From Lodderomyces elongisporus (taxonomy: Eukaryota; Ascomycota; Pichiomycetes; Serinales; Debaryomycetaceae): DNA of 64,000 bases. How positions within the stretch are numbered: position 1 is the first letter of the stretch; every line of letters starts with the position of its first letter. Shown in pieces: positions 23,729 through 33,423 of this stretch. The position numbers were made by a program, and so were the translations under genes. Below the pieces are notes generated by a model, which was not told the origin of the DNA, ran no database searches, and was given only the letters and a program-made list of their open reading frames with translations. The DNA is taken from contig NC_083677.1 of NCBI RefSeq assembly GCF_030384665.1, positions 1,547,501 through 1,611,500 on the forward strand, written 5' to 3'.

Positions 23729-23757
23729 AGCCCTAATTATTTGATCGCGCACGTGCG
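23729..23757. promoter_or_regulatory. Tbf1-like and Cbf1-like site pair before RPL22
   Basis: AGCCCTAA at 23729-23736 matches the Tbf1 site reported for Candida ribosomal-protein promoters. CGCACGTGCG, a 10-bp palindrome with the Cbf1 core CACGTG, lies at 23748-23757. They are 11 bases apart and about 180-208 bases upstream of the RPL22 ATG. Confidence 0.7.
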
Positions 23758-23936
23758 TGAATGAACTTACAAAACATTTAACAAATTTTTTACGCTACCA
23801 ACTCTTCCTTTCCCATAACCCTCACTCTACACTCTATAAAGAATTTCAGATATATTCTCACGCACTTGAAAAATTCATCAACTAAACTTTTACTCACCTT
23901 TTACTCCACTCAACCAAACTTGACAATCAGTACATA

Positions 23937-24891
23937 ATGGCTCCAATCGTATGTATATATCTTTTTCAATAGCAATTGAAAAGGAACTAGATTAGAATAG
24001 GAGAAGATGAATGATATAGTGTTTGTTTAACCAGTGATGTGAGTATCAGATGTACATTATCTGAACCAACTGAAACTTAAAAAAAATAATTTCCCCTACT
24101 TGATTCAAGTTTACACAACCTGAACTCGGACCCCATAATAGTTCAAGAGGAAATATTGAATAGAATACAAATCTTCCTAAGTAACCCAAACCAAATAAAA
24201 AAAAACAAATCAAACAAATTGAACAAATTGAACAAAAAAAACAAGAATAAACCCAATCACTTCAAATAATGGAAAAAAAATTTAAAGGCTTTGCTGTTAT
24301 AGAAGAAAGGATGAGGATGATGGTACTACTTGTAGTACCGATTCTTTATCTCTTTTTCTTCTTTCTTTTTATTTTATTTGATTTTAATTGGGAAAGAGTG
24401 TGTTCTGTTATCTGCGATTACTGGAAAAACATTCATTCCTTATCTTTTTCTTTTTTTCAAAAAAAATGGATATACCATTTTTTTACTTTATGAAAGAAAT
24501 GCGGTAGGCTAACAAATTTTTTTTTTCTTCTTCCTAGACCACTAAGAAATCCAAGCAAGTTAAGAAGTTCACCGTTGACACTTCAGCTCCAGTTGAAAAC
24601 GGTGTCTTTGACCAAGAAGGTTACATCAAGTACCTTGTTGAACACATCAAGGTTGACAACATTGTTGGTAACTTGGGTGATGACATTTCAGTCACTGCTG
24701 AAGGTTCAAACAAGGTTGTTGTTGTTTCAAACACCAAATTCTCAGGTAAATACTTGAAGTACTTGACAAAGAGATACTTGAAGAAGAACCAAATTAGAGA
24801 CTGGATCAGATTTGTTGCTGTTAAACAAAACCAATACAGATTGCAATTCTACAGCGTTGAAGAAGATGAAGAAGAAGGTGATGAAGAGTAA
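23937..24891 (+). CDS. RPL22: 60S ribosomal protein L22 (spliced)
   Basis: A 121-residue cytosolic large-subunit ribosomal protein (eL22). Exon 1 is 23937-23948 (Met-Ala-Pro-Ile) and exon 2 is 24538-24891, with an acidic Glu/Asp tail before the TAA. The family core is clear: Gly-Val-Phe-Asp, the His-Ile-Lys-Val segment, [12 protein letters not shown] and Asn-Gln-Ile-Arg-Asp-Trp-Ile-Arg. Length equals yeast Rpl22. The intron follows codon 4, as in S. cerevisiae RPL22A/B. No CTG codon is used. The promoter carries Tbf1-like and Cbf1-like sites. Confidence 0.97.
23949..24537 (+). other. RPL22 intron with two hairpins
   Basis: A 589-base intron with donor GTATGT and acceptor TTCCTAG after a pyrimidine tract. 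The best branch candidate is GGCTAAC at 24507-24513, a departure from TACTAAC. It contains a perfect 8-bp inverted repeat with two central bases at 24322-24339 (GGTACTAC/GTAGTACC) and a smaller hairpin at about 24048-24065 (TCAGAT/ATCTGA). A 75-codon frame inside is not considered coding. Confidence 0.9.
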
Positions 24892-25657
24892 ATTTAATGA
24901 TGGTGTAGAATATGCTTGAGTGTTGCTGATTATTTCACAAATTTCAGTGTTTTTTGCGAATTTCGCTGTCATTCATTCACTTTTGTTTTTTCAAAATAGG
25001 ACTGTTGATCTAAAGCCATTAGGTTGATGGAAATATATGGATTAATGAAGATGTGTTTGATGTATATTTGTTGGATCGGTGATTCTCTTGCATTTACTCC
25101 TCATGTTTTCTATTATTCTTTATTTCTTTTCTTTTGGGTTCCAATCTTTATTATCAATTTTTTTTGTCTTTTTTGTTCTTGGGTTATTTAGGTTTGTATA
25201 AATATTAATATTTGCTTTTGAACATAAGTTGATAATGTAGAATTGTGTGTTGAATGAAATTATTGATTAACGTAAAAAAAATTGGGTATAAACTTGATTG
25301 ATTAATAGTGTAAAATAAATAGTATTTTTGTTCTTGATGGACGCTACCATGTACCTTTTTCTTATATATTCTATGTAAGGAAAAAATAATATGCATCATT
25401 TATGATTTTCTTTTGTTTCTAGCAGATCCTGCTCGCATTCTCGCATTCTCGCATTCTCTACAAGTTTCGATTTCGTTGTAATTTCGTGTAGTAAGAAGCT
25501 TCAAGTTTGTGAATTCTCTTAAATTTTGATTCCAAACTATTTCTTGTGAAACCCTCTTTACACACTCCATTATTTAGTACATATACTTTTTAAATTCTTT
25601 TTTTTTTTAATCTGTTTCCAATTTTTTTCAAATTCTGTTTCTTTCATCATTCTCACA
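24892..25657. other. RPL22/GIM3 spacer
   Basis: AT-rich region with T-runs and three copies of a CTCGCATT unit near 25431-25458, about 200 bases before the GIM3 start. No gene is seen. Confidence 0.55.
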
Positions 25658-26050
25658 ATGGAGTTATTGCCGGAAGGACAACGAAACACAGCTACTGAAG
25701 TGCAATGGGAGGACCAGCAAAAGATTAATAAATTTTCGACATTGATATCAAAGAAGGATTCGAAGCAGGCTCAGCTTGAAAAGCTAAAAACTGAAAAGGA
25801 ATATCTTGATGACCTCAATATGGAATTGGAATTATTAGATGAAGATGAACAGATTCAATATAAGGTGGGAGACGCTTTTGTCTTTCTTAAAGTAAGCAAG
25901 GCTTTGAAGAAGATCGAAAAAGATGACGAAGCCATCACAGAAAAGATTGAAGCCATTGAGAGTTTGATCGAAGGGTATGATGAGCAATTGGAAGAGTTAA
26001 AGAGTCAATTGTACGCTAAATTCGGCAAGAATATCAATTTGGAGAGGTGA
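25658..26050 (+). CDS. GIM3: Prefoldin subunit 4
   Basis: A 130-residue beta-type prefoldin subunit of the hexameric GimC chaperone, which passes unfolded actin and tubulin to the CCT chaperonin in the cytosol. The protein has two long coiled-coil helices (about residues 20-60 and 85-125) flanking a short beta hairpin near 64-75, reading Ile-Gln-Tyr-Lys-Val-Gly-Asp-Ala-Phe-Val. The N-terminal segment Glu-Val-x-Trp-Glu-Asp-Gln-Gln-Lys-Ile-Asn-Lys-Phe-Ser is typical of Pfd4. Length matches yeast Gim3 (129). The ATG follows CACA, a good yeast context. Confidence 0.94.
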   Translation: MELLPEGQRNTATEVQWEDQQKINKFSTLISKKDSKQAQLEKLKTEKEYLDDLNMELELLDEDEQIQYKVGDAFVFLKVSKALKKIEKDDEAITEKIEAIESLIEGYDEQLEELKSQLYAKFGKNINLER

Positions 26051-27575
26051 GCAAAAGAGATTAGTAAAGGAAAACAAACAAACAAACAAACAAACAAATG
26101 AACAAACAAATAAAAATAAAAAGTAACAGGCGTCATAAGAAAAAGGGGAGGGAGGGGTGAGGACAAAAATTTTTAACGGCTTTGAGGATTTTGCTGGATG
26201 GGCTGGTTGTTGCTTCTATCAGCAAAGTCAACATTATATATGTCATCTACAGGGTTGCTTATAATTACTTCTATACGAGCACATTTAGTGAGAAGCACAA
26301 GTACTCCACTGTGAATGTCATGAAAAGGTCCTTGGTCAACAGCTGTATAGCCAACTTGTCATGATGATGCTTGACACACACACACACACATATATATGTA
26401 TAATTATATATATATGAATATGGATGTATGTATATAGACATATGTATATAGACATAGAACAACGTAATTATACAAAGTAATGATCTCATTGGATTTGAAC
26501 GACGAGTTCAATATCATTGTCTGGTTGGCTAAATGATTAATATGATCTCTAGACCTTATAATTCGCACACTGTATTACAAGAAGAACTATATTGGTGATT
26601 CGTTGTTAGTGCTGGTGAGGCGACGAGATAGTGCTAGGATATAATGACAGAAATCGATCGATTCAAAACAGGAAAGGGGAGGGGGTATTGATCTTTCCTT
26701 GAATTGTTGTCGAGTATTTGCATTAATATATAATCAATTGTATATGAAAAAAATGCACGTGATATTTCTTTTCTCCTTGTTTTTCCACTGATTTTTCTTT
26801 TGCCATTTTTCATTTTCCACTCTTGCAATCTTGCAATCTTGTCTCTTTTTATTTTAATTTTTTTTTCCCTCTTTTGTTGTTCGTATTATTTTCCCATCCA
26901 GAGCAAAATCTTACGAGGTCTACTCAGGTGGTGCGATGCGATAGTATGACATAACGTGTTTTTCTGTTTTTTTTTAACCAGATAAGGACAATTGTTTCTG
27001 ATTCACTTTCGCTTGCGCTTTTTTTTGTTTTTTTGTTTTTTTGTTTGTTTCTTGCTTGTCTTTCTTCCTTTGTCTCTTCTTACTAAGGGAGTTTTAAAGG
27101 TTTGTGTGTACTCCAATATCGATTATATTTCTTCTTTAATAAAGTCAGAGATTGTGTTTTAATATAGTTTGACTACACTCTATGGTTACGAAACCATACT
27201 GAATGCAACTTTGGCCGTAATTACGCGCTAACTCCCTCGTTTTCCCTCCTCGTCCTCCCTCCTCCTCTCTCCACGCTCCTCTCTCTCTCTCGCCCTCCTT
27301 TGGTAGCCCACCAACTTTCTACTTCTCACGCATTTTTTTTCCCAACAAAGGAAAATATCACCAGTGTTTTCCAGCGCTCACCAAAACATATATAGGTGAC
27401 TCTAGCTTCTTTACGCGATATTTTTCACAACAAAATTAAGATCTCGCTTTTTTTTTCTTCCTACACATTACTTTTATCACCACCACCACCACCACCACTT
27501 ATTCCTCTTCTTCTATTTTTTTTATTTCATTAATTTCTTTTTGCTTTTCACACTAGTACACATATACAGCTGACA
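26051..27575. other. GIM3/CBR1 intergenic region
   Basis: About 1.5 kb. The first part has an AAAC repeat (26082-26110), then a less repetitive 26170-26360 patch that is open in a plus frame and partly in a minus frame, then CA/TA microsatellites (26372-26460) and another open patch (26482-26538). I cannot assemble these into a gene. A CACGTG site is at 26756-26761. The last 300 bases are pyrimidine-rich, with a CAC repeat at 27479-27499, and should hold the CBR1 promoter. Confidence 0.5.
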
Positions 27576-28478
27576 ATGGCAGAGACAGAAACCAACCCAC
27601 TCGTTGTGTTTGCAACAGTTGCAACCATCATTATCTCATTCGTCACCCTCTACTTTTTCAAGCAATCTGCTAAGTCTTCCACCACCTCCTCCTCATCATC
27701 ATCATCGAGTAAATCCAAAAAGGGTTCACCAGCTTTGATTCCAGATAAGTTCCAGAAATTTCCTTTGATTTCCAAGACCCAAGTATCCCATAACTCTGCT
27801 ATCTACAGATTTGGTTTGCCAAACCCAACTGATACATTGAACTTGCCTATTGGACAACACATTTCTATTGGAACCATTATTGACGGTAAGGAAGTTGTTC
27901 GTTCATATACGCCAATTTCTTTGGGTGACCAACAGGGACATTTCGACTTGTTGATCAAGACATATGAAAATGGAAACATTTCAAGACACGTTGCTGAAAA
28001 GCAAGTTGGTGATTTCGTCGAGATTAGAGGTCCAAAAGGGTTCTTTACTTATACTCCAAACATGAAGAAATCATTGGGTTTGATTGCTGGAGGTACTGGT
28101 ATTGCACCAATGTATCAAATCATTACTGCTATTATGAACAACCCTGAAGACAAGACCAAAGTTCACTTGTTGTATGCCAATGTCACTGAGAATGATATCT
28201 TGTTAAGAGACGAATTGGAACAGTATGCTAAGGAACATCCAGATAGATTGAAGATCCACCATGTATTAAACGAGGCACCAGAAGGCTGGCAACACCTGAC
28301 CGGGTTTGTCACTCCTGAGTTGATTGACAAACACTTGCCAAAGCCAAGTGCTGACACCAACTTGTTATTGTGCGGCCCACCACCTATGATCAGTGCAATG
28401 AAGAAAGCCGCAGTCAGTTTGGGCTTTGACAAGGCTAAGCCAGTAAGTAAATTGGGTGACCAAGTCTTTGTTTTTTAA
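27576..28478 (+). CDS. CBR1: NADH-cytochrome b5 reductase, microsomal type
   Basis: A 300-residue flavoenzyme that passes electrons from NADH through FAD to cytochrome b5, supporting sterol and fatty-acid desaturation at the ER. A membrane span occupies about residues 9-28, followed by a Ser-rich linker (35-47). The FAD-binding domain has Arg-Ser-Tyr-Thr-Pro-Ile near 109-114 and Gly-Pro-Lys-Gly-Phe-Phe near 151-156. The NADH domain has Gly-Gly-Thr-Gly-Ile-Ala-Pro-Met near 171-178 and Cys-Gly-Pro-Pro-Pro-Met near 268-273, and the protein ends in Val-Phe-Val-Phe. The N-terminal anchor, which lacks a mitochondrial presequence, and this C-terminus favour Cbr1 over mitochondrial Mcr1. A CTG codon in the sequence after Trp-Gln-His reads better as Ser than Leu. 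Confidence 0.93.
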   Translation: MAETETNPLVVFATVATIIISFVTLYFFKQSAKSSTTSSSSSSSSKSKKGSPALIPDKFQKFPLISKTQVSHNSAIYRFGLPNPTDTLNLPIGQHISIGTIIDGKEVVRSYTPISLGDQQGHFDLLIKTYENGNISRHVAEKQVGDFVEIRGPKGFFTYTPNMKKSLGLIAGGTGIAPMYQIITAIMNNPEDKTKVHLLYANVTENDILLRDELEQYAKEHPDRLKIHHVLNEAPEGWQHLTGFVTPELIDKHLPKPSADTNLLLCGPPPMISAMKKAAVSLGFDKAKPVSKLGDQVFVF

Positions 28479-28605
28479 AGAGATGTAGCAGTGGACATCT
28501 ATAGAGATAAAAGATGGAGATGGGGGTAATCGAGAATGGAAAAGAAAAAAAAAGGAAGGGCGGTTAGAAGACGAGGATGACGACGACGACAATGAAGAAG
28601 GAGGA

Positions 28606-28755
28606 GGAAAAGAAGAAGAAGAAGAAGAAGAAGAAGAAGAAGAAGAAGAAGAAGAAGAAGAAGAAGAAGAAGAAGAAGAAGAAGAAGAAGAAGAAGAAGA
28701 AGAAGAAGAAGAAGAAGAAGAAGAAGAAGAAGAAGAAGAAGAAGAAGAAGAAGAT
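28606..28755 (+). repeat. GAA trinucleotide tract after CBR1
   Basis: Almost pure GAA·TTC for about 146 bases (about 48 units), beginning about 130 bases after the CBR1 stop. A run of GACGAC and GGA units precedes it. It probably lies in or near the 3' untranslated region. Confidence 0.97.
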
Positions 28756-29684
28756 AAGAACAGTTTGAGATTTAAAGTTAGAAATGAGTAGACTTAGAAT
28801 CACAATTTACAGTGTATAACAAATTAAACGATATATTATAGCTTTTTCTTTTTTCTTCTTGTTATTACAATCGATGGAAAAAGTAGGGATTACGGTACTA
28901 GTAGCTATAAATTACCAGATGTAAAGACTTTCATTAAAGTGTTTTTCCTTCAAAAAAGTAATCTTTTGCAATTGAGGAAACTGTTATATGAATAAAAAAA
29001 AATTATACAGCATATACCCGTTCATCGGGAATAAACTGCAGTAGTTCACCATTACTCGTCGTTTAAACGAAACAAATGAGTTTGACGACTCAAAAGCCGA
29101 GAGTCGTGTACTGATCTCAAAAAAATTCAAATTCTACATAGCAAAAAGGGTGCGAGCACAAAAGAATAATTATGTTAATAGTAATAGTAATTGAAGTAAT
29201 AATAATAATAATAATAATAAATATAATAATTATTAGTATAATAGCTATAGTAATATGTGAGACAAAAAGTCTCTGTTATCAGGATACAAAATGTTTCTTT
29301 CCGATCTTTTACCCAACCCCACGGCAACAATAACGGCAACCGCAACAACAACAACAACAACAGCAGTAGCAGCAGCAGTAGTAGAGGAAGAGAAGGAAAA
29401 AGAGCATATCAATAAAAAAAAAGTACAACAACAACAGCAACACAATAACCACCGCCACCACTTTCACTCCCACTACCACTACCCGTACCACTCATACCTT
29501 CGTATAATTCTATTTATTACATACAAGCTACATATAAATTCGAACAACATCGCTAATCAAAACAAAATAAAAAATTTATAGCTATATTCACGGCCATATT
29601 TATTGTCACTGAACAGCAAAACTAATTAGCTTTAAATCATCTTAACATCTTTACCATTGCATTTAGTAGTTTCCGCACGTGCCG
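28756..29684. other. CBR1/VPS62-like intergenic region
   Basis: It contains a 12-bp palindrome (29059-29070), a 7-bp hairpin (29085-29107), an ATA repeat (29197-29222), and CAA/GCA-rich low-complexity DNA (29330-29480) that is open as a 96-codon frame of no convincing identity. The start of the next gene closes the region. Confidence 0.55.
29059..29107. promoter_or_regulatory. Palindrome and hairpin cluster
   Basis: TCGTTTAAACGA is a perfect 12-bp palindrome (29059-29070). ACGACTC (29085-29091) pairs with GAGTCGT (29101-29107) across nine bases. They lie close together about 580-630 bases upstream of the VPS62-like gene. Whether they act in DNA or RNA is unknown. Confidence 0.5.
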
Positions 29685-31061
29685 ATGTTGCCACACCTTT
29701 TGATCAGCATCGTCTTGGCTGCCTACACCACTCTTGCTCATCAACAGCAACAGCAGCAGCAACGGCAAGAAGAGAGACTCAACGCTCCTCGCAAACCTTA
29801 TTTTGATGTCCAGGACGCAGACCATTACATTCTCAACACAATCCAAGACGAGTACCGCGAGGACGAAATTGCCAGTATCTTACGAGACCCACAGGAGTTT
29901 AAAGACTTGCCACCAATAATATCGCTACCTACACGCAAGCAACGTACTTTGGAACCAGGCGAGGTTCCGCAATATGTATTGGACTACTCGCCCTTGGTGT
30001 ACCTTTATAGTGAAGAGAGATATCTACCTTATGACATTGCCGATTATGCTACACATTTCCACGTTACTTTTGAGAATGGTACTATAGTACCAGGGACTGA
30101 GGATTCGTTAACATTGAAAAAACTAGCCAAGTTGAAACACTCTAAGCATTTGTACATGACCTCAAATGAGGATTTCGATGTTGATCCAGATTGGATTACT
30201 GGTGTGCATAACAAGCCCAACTTGATCACTGGCGAGATCAAGAATGCACCCGCGATATTGATAGTGGTTGATAAGGGTAATGGCTGGGTTGATGCATTTT
30301 GGTTTTATTTTTATTCGTTTAATTTGGGTCCCTTTGTTATGGGACAGGGTCCATATGGTAACCACGTGGGCGATTGGGAACATTCCTTGGTGCGTTTTTA
30401 CAAAGGCAAGCCAGTTATTGTATGGATGAGTGCACATGGCGGTGGTGGAGCATTTTACTATAAAAACTTGGAGAAATGGGTGATGGATGAACGACACCCT
30501 ATTATATTTAGTGCGAGAGGAACGCATGCCAACTATCCATCTGTAGGACAACACCCCCATGACTTGCCTTATGATATACTTTCGGATTTTACTGATCGTG
30601 GACCATTATGGAACCCCGAACGTAATTACTTGGGATATACATATGATGGTAAGCATGTTTTCCCAGCCAAAACCAATAGTAACCCCAAACACGTTGGAAG
30701 AGAATGGGAATATGGCAATTGGCTTGCGTTTAAGGGACACTGGGGTGATCAGCAATTACCCAAGGATGATCCTAGACAGAGCCACTCCTTGATTGGTGGA
30801 TTCAAGTACATTGATGGTCCCACTGGTCCTTTGATGAAGAATCTTGTTAGGATTGTTCCTTGTGAGCGTGCCAAATGGTGGAATTTTTGGAAGGGTTGTA
30901 AAGTGAGACAAAATATCAAGTGGGGCATTGGTGTTGAGTCAGAAGGTTACAATTGTGGCAATTTATTTGTCACAACAAAGCCAGGCTGGGTCAAATCAGT
31001 CTTGCAAAAGGTTACATGGGGTGGTGGGTTTTGTTACCTTGTGGATACCCTATATGGATAG
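29685..31061 (+). CDS. VPS62: Vps62-like secretory protein
   Basis: A 458-residue protein of the fungal Vps62/Tda6 family. The start is the ATG at 29685; the open frame begins two codons earlier at a GTG. A signal peptide (about residues 1-18) is followed by a short Gln run and a soluble lumenal body. Family-typical segments include Asp-Tyr-Ser-Pro-Leu-Val-Tyr-Leu-Tyr-Ser near 101-110, Gly-Pro-Tyr-Gly-Asn-His-Val-Gly-Asp-Trp-Glu-His, Ser-Ala-His-Gly-Gly-Gly-Gly, and Ser-Ala-Arg-Gly-Thr-His-Ala-Asn-Tyr-Pro, which are rich in His, Asp and Gly. Yeast VPS62 was found in a vacuolar protein sorting screen, and its biochemical role is unknown. VPS62 and its paralogue TDA6 are hard to tell apart here, so the symbol is provisional. 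Confidence 0.85.
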   Translation: MLPHLLISIVLAAYTTLAHQQQQQQQRQEERLNAPRKPYFDVQDADHYILNTIQDEYREDEIASILRDPQEFKDLPPIISLPTRKQRTLEPGEVPQYVLDYSPLVYLYSEERYLPYDIADYATHFHVTFENGTIVPGTEDSLTLKKLAKLKHSKHLYMTSNEDFDVDPDWITGVHNKPNLITGEIKNAPAILIVVDKGNGWVDAFWFYFYSFNLGPFVMGQGPYGNHVGDWEHSLVRFYKGKPVIVWMSAHGGGGAFYYKNLEKWVMDERHPIIFSARGTHANYPSVGQHPHDLPYDILSDFTDRGPLWNPERNYLGYTYDGKHVFPAKTNSNPKHVGREWEYGNWLAFKGHWGDQQLPKDDPRQSHSLIGGFKYIDGPTGPLMKNLVRIVPCERAKWWNFWKGCKVRQNIKWGIGVESEGYNCGNLFVTTKPGWVKSVLQKVTWGGGFCYLVDTLYG

Positions 31062-32003
31062 ACCTTTCAACTTCCTCTTCTTGTTTGTCTTTAATTTTTG
31101 CGAAAAATAAAAAATTACAAAAAAAAGGAGGAAAATGAATCTGCTTTGCACCTTTACCATTAGCGATTTAATGTACAATATTATACGTGGGGACAAAGAG
31201 GAAGAGAGGAATAAAAAAAACAAAAAAAAAAGTAAAGAAAGAAAAGAAAGAAAAGGGTTTATATTATGGTTGTTTGATTTAATTTTGGTTTAATTTTGGT
31301 TTGATTTTATTTTGTTTTAGTTCGTGATAAAATTTTTTAGAGTTTTTTTTTTCTCTTTTGAAAATACACACTGGATTATGTTTAGATACGCCTGCTTGGT
31401 TTACTTTGTTTACAATGTTCTTATCCACGTTTAGTTAACGTAAAGATGACAAATGGTATATATGAAAATTGGATATTTAGAAAAAGAAACATGTGTTTTA
31501 GACTCTTTCCTTAGCTTTTTCTATTTCTTCTTTTTTTGCTTTTGGGATTCGTGGTAATTCTCATATAAATGGTTGTAAAGTGTAATTATTTCGAATCATA
31601 TTTTTGTTATTCGTGACAGAAGGTTGCGTACTTTTGTACATATATAATTATATATATAAATATATATATAAATATATATATAAATATATAATTATCTAGA
31701 TTTTATGACGGTGTTTGTTTGTTGAAAGATATTTACAAACTTCACGATCCAGCTATTAATCACAAGTCAACCTAGATTTCATGATGGTCGTCTCTGGCAA
31801 TCTATTTGCAGTTTGCATTTACAAATACCATAGCGAATGCTCATTATGATTATTTTTCTTCTTCTTTAATTTATTGGGGAAAGAGAGGGAAGAATTCAGT
31901 TCTAGGTGTACTCCTTCTAGTCACTCCATTGATGTACATTTTTTTAATATTGTATCATCACATATATTCTTATTTTTTTCAGTTTCTGGAATTCAAGTTA
32001 TAC
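31062..32003. other. Convergent spacer
   Basis: AT-rich convergent region with poly(A), TTTTGGTTTAAT-type repeats near 31275-31310 and TA microsatellites near 31640-31690. No gene is seen. Confidence 0.6.
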
Positions 32004-32327
32004 CTAACTAATAGTGTTCAGTGGAGTAGCAGCTTCAGCAATAACTGTTTCTGTAACCACAACTTCGGTCCTTACTTTCTTCTTCCCATCATCATCACTT
32101 CTGAGTTCCTTGGGGGTATGTGCTCTTTTCAATGACTTTTTGAGGTTTTTTGGGTCTTGTGTTGGAGGTGGTGGTGGTGGTAAGCTTGGTAGGTTTGATA
32201 CTTCATAAAATAAGTAGAATAGGGAGAAACACACTAGACCCGTATATAGCCAGAATCCTTTACGTTTTAGCTTGTTTAGAAGTCTGTCGATTGGCGTATA
32301 GTACCTCTCATAGAATATTATAGGCAT
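32004..32327 (-). CDS. Small single-span membrane protein of unknown function
   Basis: A 107-residue frame with a real ATG at 32327. The N-terminal 25 residues are basic (Arg/Lys-rich, Lys-Leu-Lys-Arg-Lys-Gly before the span). One hydrophobic span lies near 27-44, then a proline run (about 50-57), and a charged Lys/Arg/Asp C-terminal half ending in Ala/Thr/Val-rich sequence. The layout would suit a small mitochondrial or ER membrane protein with an N-terminal anchor. I do not recognise a family. I think it real because of its balanced composition and the ATG in an acceptable context, but it could be a chance frame. Confidence 0.6.
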   Translation of the reverse strand: MPIIFYERYYTPIDRLLNKLKRKGFWLYTGLVCFSLFYLFYEVSNLPSLPPPPPPTQDPKNLKKSLKRAHTPKELRSDDDGKKKVRTEVVVTETVIAEAATPLNTIS

Positions 32328-33195
32328 TGCAAGTTATATGTAACTAAAACAGACTTTGGATGATGGATATAATGAGCGGAAAGGCAGGGTTGGTAGTTGT
32401 GAAGTGATATGTTGAAAAACCTGATGTAAAACTTGGGTAGAAGTTGATAAAGCTAGGAGTTTGGGGTATAAGAACTCGATTGCTATCTGTACTGTAATCT
32501 ATGTGTGTGCTGGAGAGAACTTTATTGAGAAGCTTGTGTTATGTATGTTTGATGATAATTCCGTCGGCGGAGATAGGTAGCGTTTCTAGTGCTATTATCC
32601 AGCGGCACTAACTAAGTTCTTTTTTTTATTTATTTTAATTTTAATTTTAATTTTATCTTTTTGAAGATATAAAAATAGAGTGAAATATAGTAAAGTACAA
32701 CACCACAGTTAACAGAAATGGTGCATACTATTAATTCCGCCGCAGTTTCACTTTGAGTGAATGGAGGATGGCGTGTAGATAGCAATAGATTAACAAATTA
32801 AATATTACACCGAGTACTCTAATCTCCTCCACTCTATTTGTTATATTACCTTTTTGCTGTTTTCACCATTTTCACCTTTTTTATGTTGATGTATATTGTT
32901 TGCTAATCGACTCCTTTTTAATTTTTACTATTTTTTGATTTATTTGTTTTATTTAAAAAAATTCGAGAAAACCACACTTTAACTGACAGATTTCTTTATC
33001 AGTTTTTCTTTTGCCTCCCCCCTTTTCTTTTTCTTTTTGTTTTTTAATCTTACCACCAGAGTCAATTGACCAAATAACAGTATGTTACAGCTCATATGCT
33101 TTACTTTTACTATTCTTTCTCAATTCATATCCACTATCCAGTAGAATACTAACAGTAAAATCTAGAAAATACTTAGAAGAAGATTATACGCCACA
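32328..33195. promoter_or_regulatory. Divergent promoter region before PBI2
   Basis: It separates the small minus-strand gene from PBI2. It carries CGGCGGA at 32565-32571 and its complement TCCGCCG at 32736-32742, in opposite orientation about 165 bases apart, within AT-rich DNA containing a TTTTAATTTTAA repeat near 32635-32655. Confidence 0.5.
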
Positions 33196-33423
33196 ATGTC
33201 AGACTTGAAAGGATACATCGTTACATTAAAAGAAGACACTTCCGACAGCAAAGCTGAGTCAATTAAGAACCAAATCAAAGAAGCAGGTGGAAAGATCACC
33301 AATGAATTCAGTTTGATCAAAGGTTTTGCCGTGGCTTTGCCTGCTGTCCATGCCGATAGTTTGTCCAAAAACCACCCAGAAATTGCCAATGTTGAAGAGG
33401 ATAAGGAAGTCCACACTCAATAA
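33196..33423 (+). CDS. PBI2: Proteinase B inhibitor (I9 family)
   Basis: A 75-residue cytosolic inhibitor of vacuolar protease B. In yeast, Pbi2 also works with thioredoxin as a factor in vacuole inheritance and homotypic fusion. The whole protein is one I9 (propeptide-inhibitor) domain: Gly-Tyr-Ile-Val-Thr-Leu-Lys near residues 6-12, the Ile-Lys-Asn-Gln-Ile helix, Gly-Gly-Lys-Ile-Thr, then Ile-Lys-Gly-Phe-Ala-Val near 41-46, and an acidic C-terminus ending Val-His-Thr-Gln. Length equals yeast Pbi2 (75). There is no signal peptide, as expected. The ATG in a CACAATG context is convincing, and there are no CTG codons. Confidence 0.96.
   Translation: MSDLKGYIVTLKEDTSDSKAESIKNQIKEAGGKITNEFSLIKGFAVALPAVHADSLSKNHPEIANVEEDKEVHTQ

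Noticed and set aside
23990..24070. C/D-box snoRNA in the RPL22 intron
   Set aside because: GTGATGT and CTGA are present, but too close together and without a terminal stem.
24269..24493. 75-codon frame inside the RPL22 intron
   Set aside because: Hydrophobic Phe-rich translation of T-rich intron DNA, with no support as a gene.
26490..26570. Possible tRNA gene on the minus strand
   Set aside because: A GTTCAAATCC B-box-like sequence and a weak A-box are present, but the T-stem does not pair and no acceptor stem forms.
29291..29581. 96-codon ATG frame with Thr, Ala, Gln and His runs
   Set aside because: Its composition follows directly from CAA, GCA and CAC microsatellites, with no folded-looking block; I do not call it a gene.
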